Shown here: positions 10,984 to 19,578 of the stretch, one piece after another
Layout: the number at the start of each line of letters is the position of its first letter
Position numbering within the stretch: position 1 is the first letter of the stretch
Origin: Chthoniobacteraceae bacterium
Lineage (GTDB): Bacteria > Verrucomicrobiota > Verrucomicrobiia > Chthoniobacterales > Chthoniobacteraceae
Reading direction: 5' to 3'
Assembly: GCA_947449735.1 (NCBI GenBank)
Contig: CANFTB010000001.1
Location: 186,001 to 250,000, forward strand
Length of the DNA: 64,000 nucleotides
Translations under genes and position numbers: made by a program
Notes under the pieces: generated by a model
Told to the model about the DNA's origin: nothing
What the model saw: the letters and a program-made list of their open reading frames with translations, nothing else
Databases searched by the model: none

Positions 10984-11591
10984 AAGACCGCAGCACTACG
11001 CTTTCAACGCCAACGAGACGCCTCGCTTGGCTCTCTGTGCCTGCCTTGGCTCTGGCTTTGATCTTCGCCCCTCGCCTACTCCCCGCTCAGGACACCGACA
11101 CTCCCAAGGTTCCTGACAAGCAACCTGCCCGAAAAGCCGCTCTGGTCAAAAATGCGGACGCTGATAAACCTGCGGAGACGCCCCCGGAAAAGGCTCCGGC
11201 GGATTCAGGCCAGCCAAGGGGCCAAAACGCCAAGGGGAACGCCAAAAAGGAGGCAGATCCGCTGGTGCAGTTGATCCGCTCGATGACCCCCGAACAGAAA
11301 AACCATCTCATCGAGAACATCAAGGCCTGGGAGCAGCTCACCCCAGAACTGAAGCAGGCGCTGAGAGCCAGGGAGAAGTCCCTGCGCAAAAACATTTCCG
11401 ACGAGGTCGACGAGGCCGTTCAGGGAGCGGGCCTCTCTGCCGAACAGAAGGAACTCTTTGAAAAGCGGTACAAGGAGGAGCGTAAAAAACTTGAAATGGC
11501 TCTGCGCATGGAACTGGACTCGCGCCGCAAAGAATCCCTTCAGGAAATCATCACCCGCCTCAAGCAAGAGGTAGCCGCCCCTCAGCAGTAG
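10965..11591 (+). CDS. Secreted charged helical protein (DUF3106/CpxP-like)
   Basis: A 208-residue protein with a hydrophobic segment at residues about 20-38 ending near LLPAQD (signal peptide or anchor), then a Lys/Ala/Pro-rich linker, then a long charged helical part. LIRSMTPEQKNHLIENIKAWEQLTPELKQ resembles the Trp..Leu..Pro-Glu repeats of DUF3106 and the LTxxQ-like motifs of CpxP/ZraP periplasmic proteins; the C-terminus is likely coiled coil. Overlap with the preceding membrane protein suggests a sensing or envelope-stress pair. Not assignable further. Confidence 0.7.
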   Translation: MAGAQIEDRSTTLSTPTRRLAWLSVPALALALIFAPRLLPAQDTDTPKVPDKQPARKAALVKNADADKPAETPPEKAPADSGQPRGQNAKGNAKKEADPLVQLIRSMTPEQKNHLIENIKAWEQLTPELKQALRAREKSLRKNISDEVDEAVQGAGLSAEQKELFEKRYKEERKKLEMALRMELDSRRKESLQEIITRLKQEVAAPQQ

Positions 11592-11681
11592 CGGCAGGCC
11601 CTAAGGCTCCGTCTATGGCGGCTCTCAGTGCGCTGACAGCAAGACGTGGCGCGGACTACAGGCGACGAAACGAGCCCGAAA

Positions 11682-12335
11682 TCACTCCTTCTGGACAGAA
11701 GGAGTGGCAGTCGCACTGGAGCTCTGTTTCCCATGCGAAAGGTCCTTGAGAATCAAACGGGCCAGCGCCTTTGCGCCGACCGTCTTCAGGTGCACCCCGT
11801 CGCCCGCCACCCAGGTGGACTGGGACTTACTTTCCGCATCCCAGTCGATGACGCGCACATTCTTGTGATTCGCGGCCTCTGTTTTAATCATTTGATTGGC
11901 CCTTTTGTAACTTTCACTGATCTCCCTCATCGTAATCCAGAAAACCTGCGGACAACCGGAAAGCTGGCTGTTGATGGTCTGGACCTTCTTTTGAAACGAG
12001 ACGTTACGCTCGTCGTTGTGCCCGATCATCACCACCACGGCGCCGCCCTTTTTGGAGGAATGGTTTTTGAGGACGTCCGAGACGCTTTCCGGCACACCGC
12101 CCTTCATACAGCCCGCTGTGGTTGCCCTCCGGCAAGGCTTCGCATTGATTTCCACCTCCCAGTTCGCGGCCCCGATGATGGACTGCGCCGCATTGGTATC
12201 CTTGGGGTTCAGAGCTGAGAGAACTGAGTCTCCGACGATAAAAACCGATCCCCGCGACGTGGTTTCAGCATGCGCTGCCGGGAGCAGTACCGGGCTTAAA
12301 ACAGCAGTTAGCGGAATTAAAAAACGTTTAAACAT
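11682..12335 (-). CDS. Secreted SGNH/GDSL-type hydrolase-like protein
   Basis: A 217-aa protein with start at 12335 (MFKRFLIPLTAVLSPV signal peptide, cleavage near AHAET). The SGNH fold signatures are present: block I VFIVGDSVLSAL with the GDS serine, block III VVVMIGHNDERN with the Asn, and block V DGVHLKTVG with the Asp-His pair. Likely a periplasmic esterase, acetylhydrolase or acetyltransferase domain acting on a glycan. It is 142 bp downstream of a second, larger SGNH protein on the same strand, so they may act together. This stretch is visibly less G+C-rich than its neighbours. Confidence 0.72.
   Translation of the reverse strand: MFKRFLIPLTAVLSPVLLPAAHAETTSRGSVFIVGDSVLSALNPKDTNAAQSIIGAANWEVEINAKPCRRATTAGCMKGGVPESVSDVLKNHSSKKGGAVVVMIGHNDERNVSFQKKVQTINSQLSGCPQVFWITMREISESYKRANQMIKTEAANHKNVRVIDWDAESKSQSTWVAGDGVHLKTVGAKALARLILKDLSHGKQSSSATATPSVQKE
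11683..11706 (-). terminator. Perfect stem-loop at the 3' end of the small SGNH gene
   Basis: 10-bp perfect inverted repeat CACTCCTTCT / AGAAGGAGTG with a 4-nt loop, including the stop codon of the minus-strand gene. Followed on the minus strand only by ATTTCGGG, so it is a weak intrinsic terminator or an mRNA 3'-stabilising hairpin. It may also serve the convergent plus-strand gene ending at 11591. Confidence 0.45.
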
Positions 12336-12477
12336 ATTAAAATACGGCTGCACTCCTCCCTGCACCTTGCGAGGCGCAAAACGAGCACGTGATTATACAA
12401 TATCGAAAAAGGACGGCATCACTGGTTGAGCGTCGCCCAGGCGGGCTTGAGAATAAGATCGGCGTCATTTTGGACGG

Positions 12478-13914
12478 CTACCGTGACAGGGACGGAAACC
12501 GGGTTTCGTCCTCTTTCCGAATAAAAGGGTTCATCTCCAAACGGCCCGCTTCGTCACTGCGCTTGATGGATTCCCAGGGCGAGCCGTCGAATTCGACAAG
12601 GTCGAGCGTGTAGATCCTGCCCCTCTGGTACTTCCAAAGGTTTTGCGGCGCCAGCTTGATGTGCGCTGGATGCATCACAAGGATCTCCCGGTCCGCGTAC
12701 TCGCCCTGAAGCACCTGCACGACTTCGTAGAGGTGGCTTACCATCGATTCCTGATAGGGAACCAGCTTGCTGACGCTCAAAGGCTGCGACTTCAGGACTA
12801 GTTTGGCGCGAACCTGCACCTTCTTTCTCCCCTCAAAAGCCTGCCCTCCGTTGGTATCCTCAGTTTTCGGGGTAGCAGCCTGCATCTTTTCTCGCGATAG
12901 AGGCGCAGCTCCAAGCAAATCCTCAGAGAGGTCCTTGGAGATCATCTTGAAGATTCCCTCCGCCCACAGGTCCATGTCCTTGCCCACAAAGTGCTCCTTG
13001 TCGGGCATCGAACCTCTGTAGGGGGCAGTGATGAGGGTGCGGCTGTCAACGGCGGTTAAAAAACCTCCCGAGTAGCGTTCGATCCGTTTGAATAAAAAAT
13101 CCTGGATTTCAGTGGTCACCCTTCCTGACACCGGCGGACACACCCAGTAGACCTTCCTCAACGAGGACTTCTGCTCGGCAAGAAACCGCATCATGGGCTG
13201 GAGGTAACCATTCAACTGGGCCTCGTGCTTCGAGGGAATCAGGGTTTTACCGTCGCTAAACAGGCTCAGAAGATTAGTTCCGTTTTGAATCACAAGGATG
13301 TCCGGATGATGTTCCTCGAGAAGCATCTCAAGCTTTGGCACGGGGTGAGACTCGGGCCGCTTCCCCTTTTGCATTCCATAGGTGTCCTGAACCTCCACGG
13401 GGCGCTCCCCCGCCTTCCCCAGTATATTCCAAATTCCACAGGCTGTTCTCGCGTTCGAAAGAGGGCCTGTCTTGAGCCAGCTGATCGGCACTGTTCCGCA
13501 GGCCATGTAAGAGTAAACTGCCGCGATCTCTGACGCTTTCCGCAGTCTGCCGTCCAGTGCTTTCCCAAAGCCGCACAGGCCGAGGGAGTCACCAATCACC
13601 AGTACCTTGGCCCGGCGTCCGTCCGGGGAGGATGCGTTCTTTTTTGAGCCTCCCGCCGAACTATCAAGGCCCTCGTCACCCCGGCTGGAGTCGCCTGCAT
13701 TCGCCTCCTCAGGGGAGGATTCGCTGCACGGGCATCCTTTCTGCCCGTCGGACGCTTCCTGAGAGCTCTTCGTGTCGACAAGTCCCGATGGCTGACTGGC
13801 TCTGGCAGAAACAGAGACAAACAGAAGAAACCATCCGGAAAAGAAAAACGTCAGGAGTGTCACTCGCGAAACGTCAACGCCTCCAGACGGGGGGGTCCTG
13901 AAAAAACGAAGCAT
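12478..13914 (-). CDS. Secreted SGNH-hydrolase-like protein with extra C-terminal domain
   Basis: A 478-aa protein if started at 13914 (MLRFFRTPPSGG, followed by a hydrophobic stretch VTLLTFFFSGWFLLFVSVSA). An in-frame ATG at 14004 would add 30 residues. A low-complexity Ser/Glu/Gly linker leads to the SGNH core: VLVIGDSLGLCGFGKAL (block I), ILVIQNGTNLLS (block III position, with Asn), and DKEHFVGKD (block V-like). Residues about 365-478 form an additional domain (HLYEVVQVLQGEYADREILVMHP) whose relatives I cannot name, possibly glycan-binding as in AlgX/AlgJ-type proteins. Neighbour of a second SGNH protein. Role in modifying an exopolysaccharide is inference. Confidence 0.65.
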   Translation of the reverse strand: MLRFFRTPPSGGVDVSRVTLLTFFFSGWFLLFVSVSARASQPSGLVDTKSSQEASDGQKGCPCSESSPEEANAGDSSRGDEGLDSSAGGSKKNASSPDGRRAKVLVIGDSLGLCGFGKALDGRLRKASEIAAVYSYMACGTVPISWLKTGPLSNARTACGIWNILGKAGERPVEVQDTYGMQKGKRPESHPVPKLEMLLEEHHPDILVIQNGTNLLSLFSDGKTLIPSKHEAQLNGYLQPMMRFLAEQKSSLRKVYWVCPPVSGRVTTEIQDFLFKRIERYSGGFLTAVDSRTLITAPYRGSMPDKEHFVGKDMDLWAEGIFKMISKDLSEDLLGAAPLSREKMQAATPKTEDTNGGQAFEGRKKVQVRAKLVLKSQPLSVSKLVPYQESMVSHLYEVVQVLQGEYADREILVMHPAHIKLAPQNLWKYQRGRIYTLDLVEFDGSPWESIKRSDEAGRLEMNPFIRKEDETRFPSLSR

Positions 13915-14238
13915 ATATTGATCAAATCCGACGTGGTCGAAGCGAGGGATGCTACCCCCCCTAAAAACGCCTTCTAGGAACGTTAGCCAATAAAATAAAC
14001 TCATTGAGTTCAAATAAAACTTACACAATTCACATCGCCGACAAGTGCACGGGGCCAATTCTGACTCGAAACAGTCCAAGAGGAGGATGCCGGACCAACG
14101 ATTTCCTTGCGAACACGGCGCCATTCCCTCCCATCTCCGATCCGGCGGCCGGGTCACCAAGCGCCATTATATCCGCAGCCACGCGGCCCCATGCTACCCG
14201 GCTCCCCTCACACCGATGCCGCGCGGTTTCAGTGCCCG
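13915..14238. other. Intergenic region between SGNH gene and DUF1080 gene
   Basis: 324 bases with no credible gene of its own. The half next to the SGNH gene is AT-rich and contains the palindrome at 13998-14010, so it presumably holds that operon's promoter; the half toward 14238 is ordinary G+C-rich sequence after the DUF1080 stop, without an obvious terminator. Confidence 0.5.
13998..14010. promoter_or_regulatory. 13-bp palindrome in AT-rich leader of the SGNH gene
   Basis: AACTCATTGAGTT is symmetric (6-bp arms around one base) and sits in the only clearly AT-rich patch nearby (about 13985-14040), 84-96 bp upstream of the chosen start. Likely promoter or operator region; it also overlaps the alternative ATG at 14004. 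Confidence 0.35.
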
Positions 14239-14910
14239 CTATTCAAGCGGCTTAATCTTAATATTCCGGTACCAAACGGGCGCCTGCGCCTTGCCGTGCA
14301 ATCCCTGGAGGCCAAGCGGTCCGGTGCGCGCAAACTCCTTGAGCGGTTTCTTGAACTTGTTCGGCGTGCCGTCCGGGTTTTTGCCCGTCTCCGGCCAGTT
14401 GTTGAGGTCCGCTTGCACGACTTCCTCGCCGTTGAAAACGACGCTCACGAGGCTGTCCTTGCAAGTGATGGTGAAGTGGTTCCATTCGCCCACAGGCTTG
14501 GAAGCATCCTTGGAGGGCGGGCAAGCGTCATAGATTGCCGCCACCATTCCATATTTGCTGCCGTCCTTGTTTTCGTGCACCTGGATTTCCAGCGCCGAAA
14601 GAACGTCCTTGATGTTTCCGGACCGGAGGAAAACTCCGCTGTTCGACTCCTTGGCGACCTTGAATTCAAGGTCGAGAATGAAGTTCGAGTACGCGTCCTT
14701 GGTCCAAAGCGTATCGTGGTTCTTTGCTACCAACTCGCTACCCTCCCAGGCCCAATGCTCGCCGCCGAGGGCATTCGAAAGGTCCCGCTCAAAGAGATTC
14801 TTCCAAGACGATGCGTCGGGATGCTCGGCGGCATGGACGGATGCGCTGCTTGTGCAAAACACGACGAGTGAGGAGAGAAGCAGGGCCTTCAGGGCGGGGG
14901 CGGTTTTCAT
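14239..14910 (-). CDS. Secreted DUF1080 (3-keto-disaccharide hydrolase-like) protein
   Basis: A 223-aa secreted protein; the start at 14910 (MKTAPALKALLLSSLVVF) gives a signal peptide cleaved near VHAAEH. The jelly-roll DUF1080 fold is recognised by WKNLFERDLSNA at the N-terminus, ILDLEFKVAKESNSGVFLRSG in the middle, PVGEWNHFTITCKDS and the terminal FRNIKIKPLE-type strand (here YRNIKIKPLE). Some members hydrolyse or eliminate 3-keto-glycosides; here the activity is inferred from family only. It stands alone, upstream of the SGNH pair and downstream of lspA, all on the minus strand. Confidence 0.82.
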   Translation of the reverse strand: MKTAPALKALLLSSLVVFCTSSASVHAAEHPDASSWKNLFERDLSNALGGEHWAWEGSELVAKNHDTLWTKDAYSNFILDLEFKVAKESNSGVFLRSGNIKDVLSALEIQVHENKDGSKYGMVAAIYDACPPSKDASKPVGEWNHFTITCKDSLVSVVFNGEEVVQADLNNWPETGKNPDGTPNKFKKPLKEFARTGPLGLQGLHGKAQAPVWYRNIKIKPLE

Positions 14911-15098
14911 GAGAGAAAAGAGTGTCGGGTGTGACCGGGAGCTCAATCCCTAAATTTGAGGCTCGGGTTGGCTCATGAAACACTGTCCCCGTGAGGGCTT
15001 GGCCTCGGCGGCCATTCACTCCTAATGCAAGGCCCTTCCGTCAACAGGGACGCCTGCGCCCCGGTTACCCTTGAGAATTGCTCGGGAGGAAGCCCTCT

Positions 15099-15722
15099 CT
15101 ACGCCCCCTTCTCTCTCCGGGACGCCGCTCTGGCATCTTTCATCTCCAGGAACGAAGCGGTCAATAACAGTGCGACAGCGACACAGATGCAGCTGTCCGC
15201 CACGTTGAACGCCGGCCACGGATTAAAGGGGGCAAAGCCCAAGTCGAAAAACAGGAAATCGACCACATAGCCGTGTGCGAGGCGGTCTGTGAAATTACCC
15301 AGCACCCCGGACAAAAGCAGCAGCAACGCTACAAAGTTGAGGCGGCCCGGGAAGATGGATTTTTTCAAAGCCCACCCCAGTCCGCAAACAGCGGCGATCG
15401 ACAGACCGATGAAGAACTTGTTGCTGTCCTGCAAAATTCCGAAAGCGGCTCCCGTATTGCTGAAATGCACCCAGTCAAAATAGTTCGGAATGACCGCAAA
15501 ATGTCCCCCCAAGGGCAGGTGCTGCTCGATCTTCGGCAGCCACGCAACGTCCAACCCAGCGGTCCAGAGCTTTGTCGCCTGATCCAGTGCGTACAACAGC
15601 GCAACCGCACCCGCCGACAAAAACCAAACGGCGCTGCAGCACGCTGGAGAGCCCTGCGAGTGAGAGGGCGGATGCGAACCGCCGGCGCAGCAATCGGGAG
15701 TCGGTCCGGTGGGTTCGCTCAT
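15099..15722 (-). CDS. lspA: Lipoprotein signal peptidase (signal peptidase II)
   Basis: Inner-membrane aspartyl protease (207 aa) that removes signal peptides from diacylglyceryl-modified prolipoproteins. Four hydrophobic helices; conserved NTGAAFGI near residue 89, and the two catalytic Asp in [10 protein letters not shown] (Asp146) and FNVADS (Asp176). The first about 30 residues are an extra hydrophilic Cys-containing N-terminus (CCAGG, PACCS) beyond the usual family start. The start overlaps the ileS stop by 4 bp, the ileS-lspA coupling seen in many Gram-negatives. Its substrates in this window include the sugar-binding lipoprotein at 61673. Confidence 0.94.
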   Translation of the reverse strand: MSEPTGPTPDCCAGGSHPPSHSQGSPACCSAVWFLSAGAVALLYALDQATKLWTAGLDVAWLPKIEQHLPLGGHFAVIPNYFDWVHFSNTGAAFGILQDSNKFFIGLSIAAVCGLGWALKKSIFPGRLNFVALLLLLSGVLGNFTDRLAHGYVVDFLFFDLGFAPFNPWPAFNVADSCICVAVALLLTASFLEMKDARAASRREKGA

Positions 15723-18451
15723 ATCGCCGATTGCAGCACAGATTCACAGCGGTCGCACAGCTCCGAATGCAGCGCTGAGCGGCCCACGGAGGGCTTGAAG
15801 CGCCAGCAACGGGTGCACTTTCCGTTTGGATTGCGCCCCACCTTCGCGACCGTCTCAGGCCCCTGGTGAATGTGGAGGTGGCTCAGCAAAAACACCTCCT
15901 CGAGTTCCTCCTGGGCGCCGGCTGTGCTTGCAAGAAGATCAACATCCGCGATCTGCAGATCCACCTCTGCCTCCTGCGCGTTGCCGATCAGCTTTTGCTG
16001 GCGGGCAGGCTCCATCGCTTGGGCAATGACGCCCCGCAATTCGAGCCACTGCTCGAAGCGCTTCTCGAGCGCCTCGTCGCGCAGCGCCGGATCCGCTTCG
16101 GGGAACACCTCCAAATGCACCGCCCCCGCACGGCCCGCATGCTCCCACGCCTCGTCTGCGGTAAACGCCAGCACGGGAGCCAGCAACCTGCAAAGCGCGT
16201 CGAACACGCGCGCCATGACCGCCTGCGTCGCACGGCGCTGCGGCGAATTCGCGTGGTCGCAGTACAGGCGGTTCTTTGTAATGTCCACGTAAAGCGAGGA
16301 CAGGTCCACGGTGCAAAACTGGTTCAAGGTCTGGAACACCCTGCGAAAATCGTACGACTGGTAGGCCTCCCGCGTCTGCGCGATCACCGCCTGCAAACGG
16401 CTCAGCATCCAGCGGTCCACGGTCGTCGCGCCCTCCAGCGAAGCGCCTCCTGCGGGCATGTCGTGCAGGTTCGCCAGCAGGATCCGCAGCACGTTGCGGA
16501 ACTGCCGGTAGGCGTCCGTCAAAAGCGCGAACGATTCTTCCGAAAACGGCACCTCATGCGTGAACTCCACGCTGGCCGCCCACAGGCGCACCACATCGGC
16601 GCCGTATTTGTCCACGAAATGGGCGGCATCCATCGGCTTCACATAGGTGCCTTGGGCCGATTTCGAAACCTTCTTGCGGGTGTCCTTGTCGACAACGAAC
16701 CCGTGCGTGATCACCGTACGGTACGGCGCCACATGGTTCAATGCAACCGAGGTCAGCAGCGAAGACTGGAACCAGCCACGGTGCTGGTCCGTTGCCTCGA
16801 TGTAAACGTCCGCAGGGAAATGGAGTTCGGGATGGCGCTTCAGCACGGCTGCATGGGAGACCCCAGAGTCGATCCAGACGTCCAGCGTATCCTGCCGGCG
16901 GACCGTCCCCTCCGGCAGGTCCAGCTCCGCACGCCACCATGCGTCGTCCTGTTCGAACCAGGCGTTGGTGCCGCGCTCCTGCACGATGTCAGCGACCTTG
17001 AGCGCGATGTTCGCGTCCAGAATCGGCTTGCCCGCAGCATTGTAAAAGACCGGCACCGGAACCCCCCAGGTGCGCTGGCGGGAGATGCACCAGTCGGCGC
17101 GCGCCTCGACCGTTCCAGACATCCTGCTCTGCCCCCACTGGGGATGCCATTCCACCCCCTTAATCGCACTCAAGGCCTCCCCGCGAATTGCGTCCACACG
17201 GATGAAAAGCTGCTCGACGGCGCGGAAAACAATCGGCGTCTTGGAGCGCCAGCAATGCGGATAGCTGTGTTTGTAAACCTGTTCGCCAATCAGGTGCCCT
17301 AGCGCTGCCACATGGGCCACGACCAGCTTGTTGGCTTCAAAAACGTTCACTCCCACCCAGGCCTCCACCCCGGCGTCCACAGTGAGGCGACCGTAGTCAT
17401 CCACCGGCGAAAGCACCGGCAGTCCGTTTTGCATGCCCGCGACGTAGTCGTCCGCGCCGTGCCCCGGGGCGACGTGCACCTGCCCCGTGCCAGAGTCGGT
17501 GGTCACGAACTCCGCAGTGATGATTCGCGACGTCCGCTTCAAAAATGGATGCTGCGCTTCAAAACCCGCCCAGTCGCCCCCGACAAATTCAGCCACCACG
17601 CCGTCCTCGACCTGCACAGCTCCCGTCGCGGCCACGAACGCCTCAAGGAGTTTCTCCGCCACAACGAGGGTCCGTTCGGCACCGGCGACTTGAAAACGGC
17701 GCACCACGTAGCGCTCCCTTGGATGCAGCGCGATGCCCACGTTTGCCGGGAGCGTCCAGGGCGTCGTCGTCCAGATCACCATCGCCGCCTTTCCCGCCAG
17801 GGGTCCGCTCACCAGCGGAAACTCGACGAAGATCGCAGGGTCTTCCCGGTCGGCGTACTCCACCTCCGCCTCGGCCAGCGCCGTCTGCGCGCCGATGCTC
17901 CAGAAAACGGGCTTCTTGCTCTCGTAAACGAGGCCCTTTTCCAAAAGCCCGGAAAAGGCACGGATGATGTCCGCTTCATACGAGGCGTCCATGGTCAGGT
18001 AGGGGTTCTCCCAGTCGCCGAGCACCCCCAAACGCCTGAACTGCGCCTTCTGAATGCCGACGTATTTGAGGGCGTACTCGGCGGAACGCTTCCGGATTTC
18101 CACTGGGGAAAGTCCCTTGGTTTCCTTCACCACCTTGAACTCAATCGGCAGCCCATGGCAGTCCCAGCCCGGAACATAGGGCGCCCGGAAGCCCGCCATG
18201 CTGCGCGACTTCACGATCAAATCCTTCAGCACCTTGTTCAACGCCGTGCCCATGTGGACGTCGCCGTTGGCGAAGGGCGGACCATCATGAAGCACAAAAG
18301 ACGGGCGGCCTTTTCGCGCCTCCAGGATCTTTCCGTACAAACCAGACGCGTTCCAGCGCTCCAAACGTTCAGGCTCCCGCTTCACCAGGTCCGCCTTCAT
18401 CGGGAACTCGGTTTTTGGAAGTAACAGGGTGTCTTTGTAATTCTGGCTCAT
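15719..18451 (-). CDS. ileS: Isoleucyl-tRNA synthetase
   Basis: Class I synthetase (910 aa) charging tRNA-Ile. The HIGH-type motif reads HMGT at residues 66-69 within [17 protein letters not shown], the KMSKS-type motif reads KVSKS, and the C-terminal zinc finger is seen as CTRCWRF and CDRC with an intervening stretch. The CP1 editing domain region ([12 protein letters not shown]) is intact. Start chosen at 18451 ([19 protein letters not shown]) because homologues begin with this pattern. Co-transcribed with lspA. A long open frame antisense to it is a codon-composition shadow. Confidence 0.96.
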   Translation of the reverse strand: MSQNYKDTLLLPKTEFPMKADLVKREPERLERWNASGLYGKILEARKGRPSFVLHDGPPFANGDVHMGTALNKVLKDLIVKSRSMAGFRAPYVPGWDCHGLPIEFKVVKETKGLSPVEIRKRSAEYALKYVGIQKAQFRRLGVLGDWENPYLTMDASYEADIIRAFSGLLEKGLVYESKKPVFWSIGAQTALAEAEVEYADREDPAIFVEFPLVSGPLAGKAAMVIWTTTPWTLPANVGIALHPRERYVVRRFQVAGAERTLVVAEKLLEAFVAATGAVQVEDGVVAEFVGGDWAGFEAQHPFLKRTSRIITAEFVTTDSGTGQVHVAPGHGADDYVAGMQNGLPVLSPVDDYGRLTVDAGVEAWVGVNVFEANKLVVAHVAALGHLIGEQVYKHSYPHCWRSKTPIVFRAVEQLFIRVDAIRGEALSAIKGVEWHPQWGQSRMSGTVEARADWCISRQRTWGVPVPVFYNAAGKPILDANIALKVADIVQERGTNAWFEQDDAWWRAELDLPEGTVRRQDTLDVWIDSGVSHAAVLKRHPELHFPADVYIEATDQHRGWFQSSLLTSVALNHVAPYRTVITHGFVVDKDTRKKVSKSAQGTYVKPMDAAHFVDKYGADVVRLWAASVEFTHEVPFSEESFALLTDAYRQFRNVLRILLANLHDMPAGGASLEGATTVDRWMLSRLQAVIAQTREAYQSYDFRRVFQTLNQFCTVDLSSLYVDITKNRLYCDHANSPQRRATQAVMARVFDALCRLLAPVLAFTADEAWEHAGRAGAVHLEVFPEADPALRDEALEKRFEQWLELRGVIAQAMEPARQQKLIGNAQEAEVDLQIADVDLLASTAGAQEELEEVFLLSHLHIHQGPETVAKVGRNPNGKCTRCWRFKPSVGRSALHSELCDRCESVLQSAI

Positions 18452-18540
18452 GACGGAAGGTGGACGCAAATGGACGGAAAGTGAGGGCCGAGGAGCCTAG
18501 TGCCCCAGAGAGCCGTGGTCAACAGAGGCCGCGGCCCGCT

Positions 18541-19461
18541 TCAGAATGCCAGCGCCCAAGCCGTTGCCACCAAAACACCCGCGGCCAACCCGCAACTCCA
18601 CTGCAGGACAACGCCCGCAGGCGGCGGTCTAAAAAAACCGATCCCGAACCCCAAAACCATCCCAACCGCAAACCCCCACAAATGGGCCAGAACATCTACA
18701 TTCGACTTCCCCTCGCCTGCCCCCAAAAACGCCAGCAACCCGACTCCCGCCCCAAGCGGTAACACCCAGCGCCACCAAGTTCGTCCAGAACGCCTCTGCA
18801 GGAGACGCACCAGCGCGTCCCCCACCAGCAGGCCCAGCGCACCAAACACCGCACTCGAGGCCCCCAGACTCCGGTGCAACCCCGGATGATACGCCCACGC
18901 GGTCAGCGCATTTCCCAAGGCCCCGGAAACAATTACCGCCAGCCAGGTAAGCCCCTGTCCAAACGACGGTACGAGCAGTCCTCCAAACCAGATGCCCGCC
19001 CCGAGATTGGCCAGCACATGGGGCACGTCGCCGTGCAAAGTGAGGGCGGTGACCGTCCGCCACCACTCGCCCCGGCCACAGACCAGATCCGAGGAGAGAA
19101 TCCCGGCCTCCCGCCATTTTTCACCCATTTCCGCCTGGGCAACGGCGAACCCGACCATCAAAAGCGCCACGAGCGGAAGAGACCACAAGCGCACTTTCAC
19201 CGGGGGCCCCTCCTCCTCGACCGGCTCGGCGGTCATCAACTCCGCCTCGTAGGCGGCCAGTTCGAAAATCGCGCGGTGTACGTCCTCGTGCGCACAGCGC
19301 AGCGTCCAGATCTCGCCCTCCCGGCCAATCGAATGCGTCAGGCCGCTCGCCGCCAGCACCAACCCCCGCTCGCGGGCGTCCTTCAAGTGGGAAAAACGCC
19401 CCAGCTCCACAAGCAGAGGGGGGATGTTTGGGGGCTCTTCTTCCACTACCGCTTTATACAC
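18541..19461 (-). CDS. Rhomboid intramembrane serine protease with cytoplasmic N-terminal domain
   Basis: A 306-aa protein. Residues 1-80 are a soluble domain resembling the GlpG N-terminal cytoplasmic domain (SIGREGEIWTLRCAHEDV). Six or more helices follow. Rhomboid hallmarks: EWWRTVTALTLHGDVPHVLANL (His143, His148 and Asn152 in the oxyanion region), catalytic Ser202 in SLGASSAVFG, and catalytic His260 in DVLAHLWGF, giving a complete Ser-His dyad. It cleaves transmembrane substrates within the inner membrane; the substrate is unknown. Lies 89 bp upstream of ileS on the same strand. Confidence 0.88.
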   Translation of the reverse strand: MYKAVVEEEPPNIPPLLVELGRFSHLKDARERGLVLAASGLTHSIGREGEIWTLRCAHEDVHRAIFELAAYEAELMTAEPVEEEGPPVKVRLWSLPLVALLMVGFAVAQAEMGEKWREAGILSSDLVCGRGEWWRTVTALTLHGDVPHVLANLGAGIWFGGLLVPSFGQGLTWLAVIVSGALGNALTAWAYHPGLHRSLGASSAVFGALGLLVGDALVRLLQRRSGRTWWRWVLPLGAGVGLLAFLGAGEGKSNVDVLAHLWGFAVGMVLGFGIGFFRPPPAGVVLQWSCGLAAGVLVATAWALAF

Positions 19462-19530
19462 CGACGCGAAACGCTGGCCAGCGGCGAAAGCAACCCCAGC
19501 GCCGTGTCAAACGCCTGGCAACCCACGTCG

Positions 19531-19560
19531 AAAAAAGCAGAAGCCCCGCAAACGCAGGGC
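19531..19560 (-). terminator. Intrinsic terminator of the MFS gene
   Basis: On the minus strand GCCCTGC-GTTT-GCGGGGC forms a 7-bp stem (one G-U pair) followed by TTCTGCTTTTTT, 18 bp after the stop of the MFS transporter. Confidence 0.7.
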
Positions 19561-19578
19561 CTCTGGGAACACCGGGAA

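Noticed and set aside
15866-17302. 478-codon open frame antisense to ileS
   Set aside because: Opposite strand of a well-supported synthetase; Arg/His/Leu-rich composition typical of antisense frames in G+C-rich genes; no domain recognised.
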